DNA of 64,000 bases from Ignavibacteria bacterium (GTDB lineage: Bacteria > Bacteroidota > Ignavibacteria > Tepidaquicellales > Tepidaquicellaceae). The stretch spans positions 33,250 to 97,249 of the forward strand of contig JAQTLX010000015.1 of the NCBI GenBank assembly GCA_028714695.1, given 5' to 3'. The notes below the pieces were generated by a model. The model did not search any database, was not told the origin of the DNA, and saw nothing but the letters and a program-made list of their open reading frames with translations. The first letter of the stretch is position 1; every line of letters starts with the position of its first letter. The position numbers and the translations under genes are program-made. This document shows, piece after piece, positions 52,065 through 62,969 of this stretch.

Positions 52065-55000
52065 ATGACAAAGATTCTTGGGTTGGACCTTGGAACAAAT
52101 TCTATAGGCTGGGCAATACGCGACAACGATGATTTTTATGATAATCAAATCATTGACAAAGGTGTAATTATTTTTAACAAAGGCGTTGGTGATGGTAAAT
52201 CAGGAGAGTTTTCGCTTGCAGCAGAAAGAAGAAGTAACAGAGGCAAAAGGAGATTATATAATGCTAAAAGATATCGAAAATGGGCTACATTAAAACTACT
52301 AATCGAAAACAATATGTGTCCGTTATCAATGGAAGAATTTGATAATTGGAGAATTGGCAAATGGGGAAAAGTCAATTATGAAATCAAAAATTTTGGAAGA
52401 GTATTCCCGACGTCTGTTAATTTTCTAAATTGGCTAAGGATGGATTTTAACGAAGATGGTATTAGTGATTATCAAAGTCCGTATGAAATTAGAGTAGAAT
52501 TGGCAGATAAATTCGATGATAATGATAAAAACAGATTATTTAAAATTGGCAGAGTTTTATATCATTTAACACAAAGAAGAGGTTTCAAAACAAATAGAAA
52601 AAGTGGTAAGAGCAGTTACGGTGAGAATGAGTATTTCAAGAAATTTTATGAATCACATCCTGACAAAATAAACTGGACAGCCTCAAAAATATGGATGTAT
52701 TTGTTATCGCAAGTTGATGAGAACGAAAAACTTAGAATTAAGAGAATAAGAAATAGCGGCATAATACAAAGAGATGAATACGAAAAAGAGTTTAATACAA
52801 TATGTACTAAACAGAAATTAAATAATGAACTGATAGAAAAACTAAGAAAAGCAATTTATTATGTTCGACCTCTGCGTTCGCAAAAAGGATTAGTGGGCAA
52901 ATGTACATTTGAAAACGGCAAGCCGCGTATTCCTGTAAGTCATCCATTGTTTGAAGAATTCAGAGCACTTCAATTTATTAATAATATTAAATGGAGAAAA
53001 ACAAATTCAAAAAACGTATTTGAACCTATTCCGATTGAATTAAAAAAGAAAATATTTAGTAAATTATTTTTTAAAAAAAGAAAATATTTTCCTTTTGAAG
53101 AAATTGTTCAAAAATTTTCAAACAACAGAGAGTATGAATTTAACTTTGCAAAATATAAACCCGATAATCCCAAAGAACTAAAAACTAATCCGTCAGTATC
53201 TGCATGTCCTGTTATAGCAGGTTTTATAAGTACCTTTGAAGATAAATGGCAGAATATATTCTTAGAAAGAGAAAATGAATTTGGTATAAACTGGGATGGA
53301 CTATCTGTAGAATATAAAACTAAACAATACGGAAAAGAGAAGAAAGTAGAATTAAATTATGAAGGATTATGGCATCTATTGTTTGATTATCTCCAAACCC
53401 ATGATAAAGAAGAAGAATTAAAAACATTTGCACAAAAAAAGTTAGGGCTGAACGAGGATACAAGTAGAGAATTTGCGAACATTGATATTCAACAAGGTTA
53501 CGGTTCTTTAAGTAGGAATGCTATCAGTAAAATAAATCCATATTTAAAAAAAGGAATACAGTATGAAAGAGCTGTAATATTTGCTAATCTTGAAACTGTT
53601 ATTGGCAAGGATAAATATAATGATAACAAAATTGAAATAGAATATGACATTGATAATGTTATAAAGATGGTTGATAATGAGAAGGAAAAGTTAAACATTG
53701 CTAACAGTCTTATACAATCATATTTCGCTCAAATAGACCATACAACAAAAGCAACTGATAGTAATTATCAAAAACCGAATGGCTATGAAGAATATATTGA
53801 AGAAAAAATTGAAAAATATTTCAGTAAAAATATATGGCAAGAGAAAAGCGATGAGGAGAAGAACGATATTCTTAACAATGTTTCAAAATATTATTATAGA
53901 TTTCTTGGAGAAGAACAAAGTGATGAAGAGAAAGCATCTTATAAACCTGATGCGATAAAAATAAAATATGATTATTATAAATTACCTAGACGAGATTTGG
54001 TAATAAAGCAAATGCTACAAATGAAATATGACGCAAAAGAGGATGACCTTAAACATCTTTACCATCACTCTGATGTTGAGATATACCCAAAATCTGTGAA
54101 TCGGCTTGGTGACCCAAATCCGCCAACAAAGGGTTTCAAAAATCCAATGGCGATGCGAACTTTATACGAATTAAAACATCTATTGAATTATCTTTTAAAA
54201 GAAGGCAAAATTGATGAAAACACAAAAATAGTTATAGAATTAGCTAGAGAATTGAATGATGCTAATTACAGAAAAGCTTATTCTGACTGGATAAAAGACA
54301 AAGAAAATGAGAATAATGAGTATAGATTGGCAATACAAAATTTGTTAAAATCTACTTCTGAGCCAGTAGTTGAAGACTACAATAAATTTGCTTGTGCAAC
54401 TGAACAAATCAGCGATTATTCATTTATAGATGACAAAACAATCGAGTTCAAGAATAAGTATGATGAATTTATTAAAACATTTTTAGACTCAAACTTTAAC
54501 GGTGATAAAGGAATCCATGATCATATTATGCATTTAATATTGACAAAAGAGGAATTCGCTAAAATGTTAAACTATTCACCACCAAACACTAATAAGTGGG
54601 TAACACAGATAATTAAGAAATCGGGAAGATTTAGAGAGAACAGAAAATCACTAAAAGAAATGATTACGAAGTACCGATTATGGAAAGAGCAAAAATATCA
54701 TTGTTTTTATACAGGTAGAATTATACCCCTTAGTGAACTTTACACTCCAAATTATCAATTGGAACATACTATTCCAAGAAGTATATCATTTGATTCTGAA
54801 TTAAAGAATTTGACGGTCTGTGATGCAATTTATAATAACCAAATAAAAAGTAATAAATTTCCTACAGAGTGTCCGAATTTTAAAGAATCTTATAGGTGCC
54901 AGACAATAGATGGCAACAAAAATTGTTCACCAATTATTGATAGAGTTAAAACATTAATTGAACCGAAAGTAAATGAACTTAAAAGAAGGATATCTGAATT

Positions 55001-56546
55001 AAAGCATATATCAAAAGGTATTCCGGATTGGGAGAGAGATAAAAAAGATGCAAATATTCGTCTTCGACACTATTTGAATTTTGAACTCGATTATTGGGAC
55101 AAAAAACTATTTACTTTTACAGTGAAGAAAGATGAATGGAAGAATAAATTTAAGAATAGTCAACTTATTGATACGCAAATTGTAAGCACATATGCAAGAG
55201 CATATTTGAAATCATTATTTAATAAAGTAGATGTGCAAAAAGGTAATGTCACTGCAATTTTCAGAGAAATATATAGACTTCCGCCAAAAAGCAGAGATAA
55301 CCATGCTCATCATGCCATTGATGCGGCTGTATTAACCCTGATTCCCGGTTCAGCAACAAGAGATTTACAGGTGGAAAAATACTTTGAATGGAAAGAAAAT
55401 AAATCTACAAATTATATAAGACCCAAACCGTATGATACATTTGAGGTTCATCATATTAAAGAAGATATTGAGAATACGGTTTTAGTTAATCATATCACTA
55501 AAGATAAAACTTTAACACCTTCAAAAAAATATTCAAGGAAAAATGGAAAAATTGAATATCTGAAGGGAAATAGCGATGGGAAAATTATTCTTGATGAAAA
55601 TGGTAACAAAAAGCCAAAGTTATTGAAGGGTGACTCTATAAGAGGACAACTTCATAAAGAAACATTTTATGGAGCAATAAAAGTAAATGAAAGGAATGAA
55701 AATGGTTATCCAATAAAACAAGATGGCAAATATATTATTAAACAAAATAACAACCAAGATGAAATATGGATTGTTTGCAGGAAAAAAATTACCGAGATAG
55801 ACTATGATAAAGATGTTATAGTAGATGAATTATTAAGTAAATTTATTAAAAAGCAGTTAAATGAGGGAGCGAATCAAAACGAATTAATCGATTTCAATAA
55901 TAGAATTATACGACACCTGCGATGCAGATTCAAAGCCGGTAAAGGTTTCTTTACTAATGAAAAAGCTATACACTTAAAAGAACATATTTTCAAATCAAAA
56001 TATAAACACAAACAAGATTATTTAGTACAAAACGAAGAGAATTATCTATATTTATTGTACGAAGGTAAAGATAATAAGGATGAAATAATTTCCGGATATA
56101 AGATTATAAATCTTTTTGATATTGCTACATTGAATTTAAATAAAATTGAAGATTTAAAAACAGAACCAGAATTTCAAAGTTTGGAAAAGAAGAAAGGAAG
56201 AACTATTTTTGAACTTCAACTCAAAAATATATTGAAGGTAGGTGACAGAGTTATTTTCTATAAAGAAAATAAAGAAGAAATAACAAATGATAATGCCAAA
56301 GATAGATTATTTTATATTATTAAATTTAATGAACCAACACCGAACACAGCATATATATATTTTCAAAACCACATTGAAGCAAGAGAGAATGAAATATTAA
56401 AAAATCTTGAAGAAAAGGATTTTATACCAGACAAATATCAACCTAGAATCTTTCTAACATGCACAAAATTAAATTGCTTATTTGAAAATAAAGATTTCAA
56501 AATCAACATAGATGGAACAATATACTGGTTAAATCACCATGATTAA
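52065..56546 (+). CDS. cas9: Cas9 endonuclease, type II-C
   Basis: A 1493-residue RNA-guided nuclease. RuvC-I starts MTKILGLDLGTNSIG with Asp8; the arginine-rich bridge helix is RRSNRGKRRLYNAKRYRK (about 55-72); RuvC-II IVIELARELN has Glu725; the HNH domain has YQLEHTIPRS with His901 and an asparagine-bearing YNNQIKSNK; RuvC-III DNHAHHAIDAAVL has His1083 and Asp1086. All catalytic residues are present. A few hundred residues of C-terminal WED/PAM-interacting region follow. It is long for II-C but within the Bacteroidetes range. Neighbours are cas1 (8-nt overlap) and cas2 only, with no csn2 or cas4, which defines II-C. The coding sequence appears more AT-rich than cas1. Confidence 0.97.
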   Translation: MTKILGLDLGTNSIGWAIRDNDDFYDNQIIDKGVIIFNKGVGDGKSGEFSLAAERRSNRGKRRLYNAKRYRKWATLKLLIENNMCPLSMEEFDNWRIGKWGKVNYEIKNFGRVFPTSVNFLNWLRMDFNEDGISDYQSPYEIRVELADKFDDNDKNRLFKIGRVLYHLTQRRGFKTNRKSGKSSYGENEYFKKFYESHPDKINWTASKIWMYLLSQVDENEKLRIKRIRNSGIIQRDEYEKEFNTICTKQKLNNELIEKLRKAIYYVRPLRSQKGLVGKCTFENGKPRIPVSHPLFEEFRALQFINNIKWRKTNSKNVFEPIPIELKKKIFSKLFFKKRKYFPFEEIVQKFSNNREYEFNFAKYKPDNPKELKTNPSVSACPVIAGFISTFEDKWQNIFLERENEFGINWDGLSVEYKTKQYGKEKKVELNYEGLWHLLFDYLQTHDKEEELKTFAQKKLGLNEDTSREFANIDIQQGYGSLSRNAISKINPYLKKGIQYERAVIFANLETVIGKDKYNDNKIEIEYDIDNVIKMVDNEKEKLNIANSLIQSYFAQIDHTTKATDSNYQKPNGYEEYIEEKIEKYFSKNIWQEKSDEEKNDILNNVSKYYYRFLGEEQSDEEKASYKPDAIKIKYDYYKLPRRDLVIKQMLQMKYDAKEDDLKHLYHHSDVEIYPKSVNRLGDPNPPTKGFKNPMAMRTLYELKHLLNYLLKEGKIDENTKIVIELARELNDANYRKAYSDWIKDKENENNEYRLAIQNLLKSTSEPVVEDYNKFACATEQISDYSFIDDKTIEFKNKYDEFIKTFLDSNFNGDKGIHDHIMHLILTKEEFAKMLNYSPPNTNKWVTQIIKKSGRFRENRKSLKEMITKYRLWKEQKYHCFYTGRIIPLSELYTPNYQLEHTIPRSISFDSELKNLTVCDAIYNNQIKSNKFPTECPNFKESYRCQTIDGNKNCSPIIDRVKTLIEPKVNELKRRISELKHISKGIPDWERDKKDANIRLRHYLNFELDYWDKKLFTFTVKKDEWKNKFKNSQLIDTQIVSTYARAYLKSLFNKVDVQKGNVTAIFREIYRLPPKSRDNHAHHAIDAAVLTLIPGSATRDLQVEKYFEWKENKSTNYIRPKPYDTFEVHHIKEDIENTVLVNHITKDKTLTPSKKYSRKNGKIEYLKGNSDGKIILDENGNKKPKLLKGDSIRGQLHKETFYGAIKVNERNENGYPIKQDGKYIIKQNNNQDEIWIVCRKKITEIDYDKDVIVDELLSKFIKKQLNEGANQNELIDFNNRIIRHLRCRFKAGKGFFTNEKAIHLKEHIFKSKYKHKQDYLVQNEENYLYLLYEGKDNKDEIISGYKIINLFDIATLNLNKIEDLKTEPEFQSLEKKKGRTIFELQLKNILKVGDRVIFYKENKEEITNDNAKDRLFYIIKFNEPTPNTAYIYFQNHIEARENEILKNLEEKDFIPDKYQPRIFLTCTKLNCLFENKDFKINIDGTIYWLNHHD

Positions 56547-57447
56547 GAAGACTCTATACTTTGGAAATCCCTGTTATCTGTTTTCGCAAGATGAACAGAT
56601 GAAAATTAAGAGACAGAATGCCGAGAAAGGCATTGAAGAAACTAATTCGCAGCCGATTGAAGATATTGGAGTAGTTGTCATAGACCATTACGGAGTTACG
56701 ATATCACAAGCATTATTATATAAACTTAATGAGAATAATGCCGCAATAATTATTTGCAACGATAAGCATATGCCGACTTCGATGCTGATGAATCTTGACG
56801 GCAACTACGTACAATCGGAAAGATTTAAGGCGCAGATAATTGCGAAAAAACCACTTCTGAAAAATCTATGGCAGCAGACAGTATCATACAAAATTTATAA
56901 TCAGGCAATGCTGTTGAATAAAAACAATATTGAATCGAGAAATATGATTGCCTGGGTAAATGATGTAAAATCGGGCGACAGCAAGAATCTCGAAGCCCGC
57001 GCTTCGGCTTATTACTGGAAAAATCTTTTTCCTAAAGAGATAAATTTCTACCGCGACAGATTCGGCGAGCCGCCTAATAATCTTCTGAATTACGGATACG
57101 CTATTTTGAGAGCAGTTATTGCAAGAGGTCTCGTCGCATCAGGCTTATTGCCTACGCTCGGGATTCATCACAAGAACAAATATAATGCATACTGCCTTGC
57201 GGATGACATTATGGAACCATACAGACCGTTTGTAGATGAAATTGTTCTGTCTATAGTTAAAAAGTATTCCGATTATTCGGAATTAAATGTAGAATTGAAA
57301 AAGATTCTTTTACAGATTCCTGCCGTAGATATATATTTCGGAAAGGAACAAAGCCCTTTAATGGTTGGACTTCAACGAACTACAGCATCTCTTGCGAAGT
57401 GTTTTATGGGAGAAACAAAAACAATTGTCTATCCCGAATTATGTTAA
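56539..57447 (+). CDS. cas1: CRISPR integrase Cas1 (type II)
   Basis: A 302-residue spacer integrase. An N-terminal beta domain (to about 80) precedes the helical catalytic domain with the metal triad visible as Glu in KNLEARASAYYWKNLFP, His in LGIHHKNKYN, and Asp in CLADDIMEPYRPFVDE. It forms the Cas1-Cas2 complex that inserts new spacers into the leader-side repeat. It overlaps cas9 by 8 nt and cas2 by 7 nt, so the three genes are translationally coupled. Confidence 0.97.
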   Translation: MIKKTLYFGNPCYLFSQDEQMKIKRQNAEKGIEETNSQPIEDIGVVVIDHYGVTISQALLYKLNENNAAIIICNDKHMPTSMLMNLDGNYVQSERFKAQIIAKKPLLKNLWQQTVSYKIYNQAMLLNKNNIESRNMIAWVNDVKSGDSKNLEARASAYYWKNLFPKEINFYRDRFGEPPNNLLNYGYAILRAVIARGLVASGLLPTLGIHHKNKYNAYCLADDIMEPYRPFVDEIVLSIVKKYSDYSELNVELKKILLQIPAVDIYFGKEQSPLMVGLQRTTASLAKCFMGETKTIVYPELC

Positions 57448-57776
57448 ACAAATTAAATGAGTACAGAATAGTGTGGGTCATGGTATTTTTCGATTTGCCA
57501 ACAGATACCGAAAAGGACAGGAAAAACTATACAAAATTCAGGAAAGGCATAATGAAAGACGGATTCGATATGTTTCAATTCTCTATTTATACACGACACT
57601 GTTCGAGTTATGAAAACGCGTTAGTTCACATAAAAAGAGTAAAAAGTATTTTGCCGCCAAGAGGAGATGTAGGAATAATGATGATTACGGATAAACAATT
57701 TGGAATGATAGAAATATTTCACGGGAAAGTGCAATTAGAAGTCAAGCCGCCCCCTCAGCAACTCGAATTGTTCTAA
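57441..57776 (+). CDS. cas2: CRISPR adaptation protein Cas2
   Basis: A 111-residue ferredoxin-like-fold protein that bridges two Cas1 dimers. It starts at ATG 57441 (MLNKLNEYRIVWVMVFFDLP), overlapping cas1 by 7 nt; a longer frame beginning at 57399 adds an unrelated N terminus and would overlap cas1 by 49 nt. VMVFFDLPTDTEKDRKNYTKF and SIYTRHCSSYENA are typical of type II Cas2; the tail PPPQQLELF is conserved in II-C. Confidence 0.95.
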   Translation: MLNKLNEYRIVWVMVFFDLPTDTEKDRKNYTKFRKGIMKDGFDMFQFSIYTRHCSSYENALVHIKRVKSILPPRGDVGIMMITDKQFGMIEIFHGKVQLEVKPPPQQLELF

Positions 57777-57804
57777 AAAAACAGGGTTATTCAATGAATA
57801 ACCC
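57774..57804. terminator. hairpin terminator between cas2 and the array, strongest leftward
   Basis: Arms GGGTTATTC (57784-57792) and GAATAACCC (57796-57804) with a 3-nt loop. On the minus strand the stem is followed by TGTTTTTTT, a good terminator for leftward pre-crRNA; on the plus strand a T-run comes only 13 nt later (57818-57825), so it would end cas transcripts less well. The 57805-57877 stretch before repeat 1 is AT-rich and may be the leader. Confidence 0.8.
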
Positions 57805-57877
57805 TAATAATAAGACGATTTTTTTAATCCCGAAAACATTATAACTTTATTGTTTTTATATCGATTGGCGATATTGT

Positions 57878-60800
57878 ACTCTATAAAAAATCGTCAAACC
57901 TACAATTGAAAGCAAACCACAACCGTTGGAATTCTTATTTGCCGTTCCAATGGACTCTATAAAAAATCGTCAAACCTACAATTGAAAGCAAACCACAACG
58001 AAGAATCTGAAGTACTCCGAATATTATTGACTCTATAAAAAATCGTCAAACCTACAATTGAAAGCAAACCACAACACCTGTGTCGCTGTTCACCATTGCC
58101 CGTTCACTCTATAAAAAATCGTCAAACCTACAATTGAAAGCAAACCACAACCGTCGTCGAACTTCGCTCTGTCGTCTTTCGACTCTATAAAAAATCGTCA
58201 AACCTACAATTGAAAGCAAACCACAACATGACAAAAGAAGCGCTGCCGATATCCTTTACTCTATAAAAAATCGTCAAACCTACAATTGAAAGCAAACCAC
58301 AACAAAGAAAATCGCTTTTGATTCGTCCGAGCGACTCTATAAAAAATCGTCAAACCTACAATTGAAAGCAAACCACAACATACGTCCTATGCCAAAATAA
58401 TAACGGCACACTCTATAAAAAATCGTCAAACCTACAATTGAAAGCAAACCACAACAAAAAGCAAAGGAGTTAAAATGATATTCAGACTCTATAAAAAATC
58501 GTCAAACCTACAATTGAAAGCAAACCACAACATCAGATGAGGGGTCGTGTTCTTTTTCTGCACTCTATAAAAAATCGTCAAACCTACAATTGAAAGCAAA
58601 CCACAACTCCATAAGGTCGTTTCATATCTTTACTGGGACTCTATAAAAAATCGTCAAACCTACAATTGAAAGCAAACCACAACTCGACAACGGAAGGCAA
58701 CAGAACAAAGCAAACTCTATAAAAAATCGTCAAACCTACAATTGAAAGCAAACCACAACAAAACAGAATTATAGGAACGTGGTAATTTAACTCTATAAAA
58801 AATCGTCAAACCTACAATTGAAAGCAAACCACAACTTTGTGTATAATCGGGATGATGAAACTATCACTCTATAAAAAATCGTCAAACCTACAATTGAAAG
58901 CAAACCACAACACTAACTTAAATGGAATTTGCAGATTCCCCACTCTATAAAAAATCGTCAAACCTACAATTGAAAGCAAACCACAACCTGCGACGATAAA
59001 CACTTTCTTATCTTTCAACTCTATAAAAAATCGTCAAACCTACAATTGAAAGCAAACCACAACAAGGTACACAGTCATAACGTCGTTTTCCTGACTCTAT
59101 AAAAAATCGTCAAACCTACAATTGAAAGCAAACCACAACAGACCGAGTTCGACGATAAGTTCACCAAGTACTCTATAAAAAATCGTCAAACCTACAATTG
59201 AAAGCAAACCACAACTTGTTCAGCCCGTTATCCACGACGAGAACGACTCTATAAAAAATCGTCAAACCTACAATTGAAAGCAAACCACAACATGCTGTAT
59301 CGTTCACTCCAAGCCAAACGAACTCTATAAAAAATCGTCAAACCTACAATTGAAAGCAAACCACAACCAATTTTCTCCCGGATTACATTTTTACACTACT
59401 CTATAAAAAATCGTCAAACCTACAATTGAAAGCAAACCACAACTTATTCGCTTTCTACATACGGCGATACCGCACTCTATAAAAAATCGTCAAACCTACA
59501 ATTGAAAGCAAACCACAACAGATGAGGCATAATATATACAAGACATAAAACTCTATAAAAAATCGTCAAACCTACAATTGAAAGCAAACCACAACCTTCG
59601 GGTGTTCTGCTCATGTAAGAGGCGTACTCTATAAAAAATCGTCAAACCTACAATTGAAAGCAAACCACAACCGGACTTTACGAATTGTCCTTTTTTAATT
59701 AACTCTATAAAAAATCGTCAAACCTACAATTGAAAGCAAACCACAACGTACACTTGTTTATTTGCGTTCGCTTGAAGACTCTATAAAAAATCGTCAAACC
59801 TACAATTGAAAGCAAACCACAACTGTGTGGATATATATCCGGACATTTTTAAAACTCTATAAAAAATCGTCAAACCTACAATTGAAAGCAAACCACAACA
59901 CAGGAATAGGCGGATTCGATCTGGCTGCTACTCTATAAAAAATCGTCAAACCTACAATTGAAAGCAAACCACAACAACTTGTAGTCGCTGTCTGAAGATT
60001 CGTTTACTCTATAAAAAATCGTCAAACCTACAATTGAAAGCAAACCACAACTGTCTATTGCGTCATCTGTGTACATATAGCACTCTATAAAAAATCGTCA
60101 AACCTACAATTGAAAGCAAACCACAACCGTATACTACCGATACGGCAAGTGAAAAAAACTCTATAAAAAATCGTCAAACCTACAATTGAAAGCAAACCAC
60201 AACGGCATTGGAGGTATTAGCAGATTTTTTCGTACTCTATAAAAAATCGTCAAACCTACAATTGAAAGCAAACCACAACAAAGTATGGTGATGAATTCAA
60301 AACCGGATTACTCTATAAAAAATCGTCAAACCTACAATTGAAAGCAAACCACAACTAAAGATAAAGCACAATTAATCGCAAGTTAACTCTATAAAAAATC
60401 GTCAAACCTACAATTGAAAGCAAACCACAACCATGCCAATCACCACAGCCCACACACCATTACTCTATAAAAAATCGTCAAACCTACAATTGAAAGCAAA
60501 CCACAACCTGAAAGTTCAGTGTTTAATTTCTCAAGCAACTCTATAAAAAATCGTCAAACCTACAATTGAAAGCAAACCACAACCCTTTCCATTGTTTTTC
60601 CATATTTCATGAACTCTATAAAAAATCGTCAAACCTACAATTGAAAGCAAACCACAACTGCTCGGGTTAGATAATGCTGAAAAGTTAAACTCTATAAAAA
60701 ATCGTCAAACCTACAATTGAAAGCAAACCACAACAAACGCGCTGATGCCCTGAAGCGAAACCTCACTCTATAAAAAATCGTCAAACCTACAATTGAAAGC

Positions 60801-62938
60801 AAACCACAACAATGTCGTGCCTGTTTTTTATCCCCATCTCACTCTATAAAAAATCGTCAAACCTACAATTGAAAGCAAACCACAACAATTCGGGGAGGGA
60901 ATTCCACAAACAGCAGACTCTATAAAAAATCGTCAAACCTACAATTGAAAGCAAACCACAACACTCCGGTTTAAGATTTGAATTAATACCCGACTCTATA
61001 AAAAATCGTCAAACCTACAATTGAAAGCAAACCACAACAAACTATTGCAAATTAAAACAACCAATAAGACTCTATAAAAAATCGTCAAACCTACAATTGA
61101 AAGCAAACCACAACGGTCTTCGCCGTATGCCTTTTCGAGTTTTTACTCTATAAAAAATCGTCAAACCTACAATTGAAAGCAAACCACAACCCTGTCGAGT
61201 ATCGAAATATAACTCCATGCACTCTATAAAAAATCGTCAAACCTACAATTGAAAGCAAACCACAACAGTATCGACAAGAGTATTGTGATCCTCAATACTC
61301 TATAAAAAATCGTCAAACCTACAATTGAAAGCAAACCACAACCCTGTCGAGTATCGAAATATAACTCCATGCACTCTATAAAAAATCGTCAAACCTACAA
61401 TTGAAAGCAAACCACAACTCTCAAAGAAGAAATAAGAAAAAGTTTAGGACTCTATAAAAAATCGTCAAACCTACAATTGAAAGCAAACCACAACCGGCAT
61501 AACAAAGCCGGCTTTACAGTTCGTACTCTATAAAAAATCGTCAAACCTACAATTGAAAGCAAACCACAACGTATCGCGTTTTCTTTTGTGAAGATGTCGG
61601 ACTCTATAAAAAATCGTCAAACCTACAATTGAAAGCAAACCACAACACTCAAGGATATTTAATACTTTATTTTGCTACTCTATAAAAAATCGTCAAACCT
61701 ACAATTGAAAGCAAACCACAACGGAAATCGATACCGAAGTCTTCGACGAGGAACTCTATAAAAAATCGTCAAACCTACAATTGAAAGCAAACCACAACCT
61801 TTTGTTTCAGGGTCTTTGCCTAAGCGGCACTCTATAAAAAATCGTCAAACACAATTTTGAAAGCAAACCACAACTCGACATGATTACGACCCTGATAGGA
61901 ATATACTATATAAAAAATCGTCAAACACAATTTTGAAAGCAAACCACAACAAAGCGATGTACCATGTATCGCCTCTCAAAACTATATAAAAAATCGTCAA
62001 ACACAATTTTGAAAGCAAACCACAACTCGTTTTCGTTATAATAACAGCGCGAAATAACTATATAAAAAATCGTCAAACACAATTTTGAAAGCAAACCACA
62101 ACTAAGGCGACTATGTACATTATCCGGTTATCACTATATAAAAAATCGTCAAACACAATTTTGAAAGCAAACCACAACGTAAATGCTTACGCATATTTAG
62201 GCGAAATGACTATATAAAAAATCGTCAAACACAATTTTGAAAGCAAACCACAACAGATAATTGAACTACATCGTAGTTTTCATTACTATATAAAAAATCG
62301 TCAAACACAATTTTGAAAGCAAACCACAACTCGGAAGTTACTTTTAATTTAAGTTCTTTCACTATATAAAAAATCGTCAAACACAATTTTGAAAGCAAAC
62401 CACAACATCTTCGATAATACAGCACTGCAATTATAAACTATATAAAAAATCGTCAAACACAATTTTGAAAGCAAACCACAACCAATCGATATTGTGAACA
62501 TGAAAAATAATTACTATATAAAAAATCGTCAAACACAATTTTGAAAGCAAACCACAACACTACTATTAAGCTTTGATAGCTTTGAAAAACTATATAAAAA
62601 ATCGTCAAACACAATTTTGAAAGCAAACCACAACAATTTCAGGCAATCAGTATATAAATCAGATACTATATAAAAAATCGTCAAACACAATTTTGAAAGC
62701 AAACCACAACAAAGCGATGTACCATGTATCGCCTCTCAAAACTATATAAAAAATCGTCAAACACAATTTTGAAAGCAAACCACAACTCATACGATAGAAA
62801 CCATTATAAAGGATACACTATATAAAAAATCGTCAAACACAATTTTGAAAGCAAACCACAACTTTACATTGAAGTTTCCTGTCAGGGTTAGAACTATATA
62901 AAAAATCGTCAAACACAATTTTGAAAGCAAACCACAAC
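57878..62938 (-). CRISPR. type II-C CRISPR array, 67 repeats and 66 spacers
   Basis: Repeat 46 nt, spacers 30 nt (one of 29 nt, 60584-60612), period 76. In crRNA sense (minus strand) repeats begin GTTGTGGTTTGCTTTCAA. Repeats 1-52 (57878-61798) are type A: plus-strand ACTCTATA start and ACCTACAATTG centre. Repeat 53 (61829-61874) is chimeric, with the A start and a B centre (ACACAATTTTG). Repeats 54-67 (61905-62938) are type B, with start ACTATATA. Two spacers are duplicated: 61191-61220 equals 61343-61372, and 61951-61980 equals 62711-62740. The strand is set by the tracrRNA anti-repeat. Spacer targets could not be searched. Confidence 0.98.
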
Positions 62939-62969
62939 GTGCCCAGGAGAACGGGCAGGCAGGACATGG

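Noticed and set aside
57399..57440. Longer N terminus for Cas2
   Set aside because: It would overlap cas1 by 49 nt and add residues unlike any Cas2; ATG 57441 gives the canonical start.
52065..57776. Type II-A or II-B assignment
   Set aside because: No csn2 or cas4 gene is present after cas2; the operon is cas9-cas1-cas2 only, and the array follows at once.
57878..62938. Plus-strand orientation of crRNAs
   Set aside because: The only anti-repeat found (52014-52025) and its terminator are oriented so that crRNA repeats must begin GTTGTGG, which is on the minus strand.
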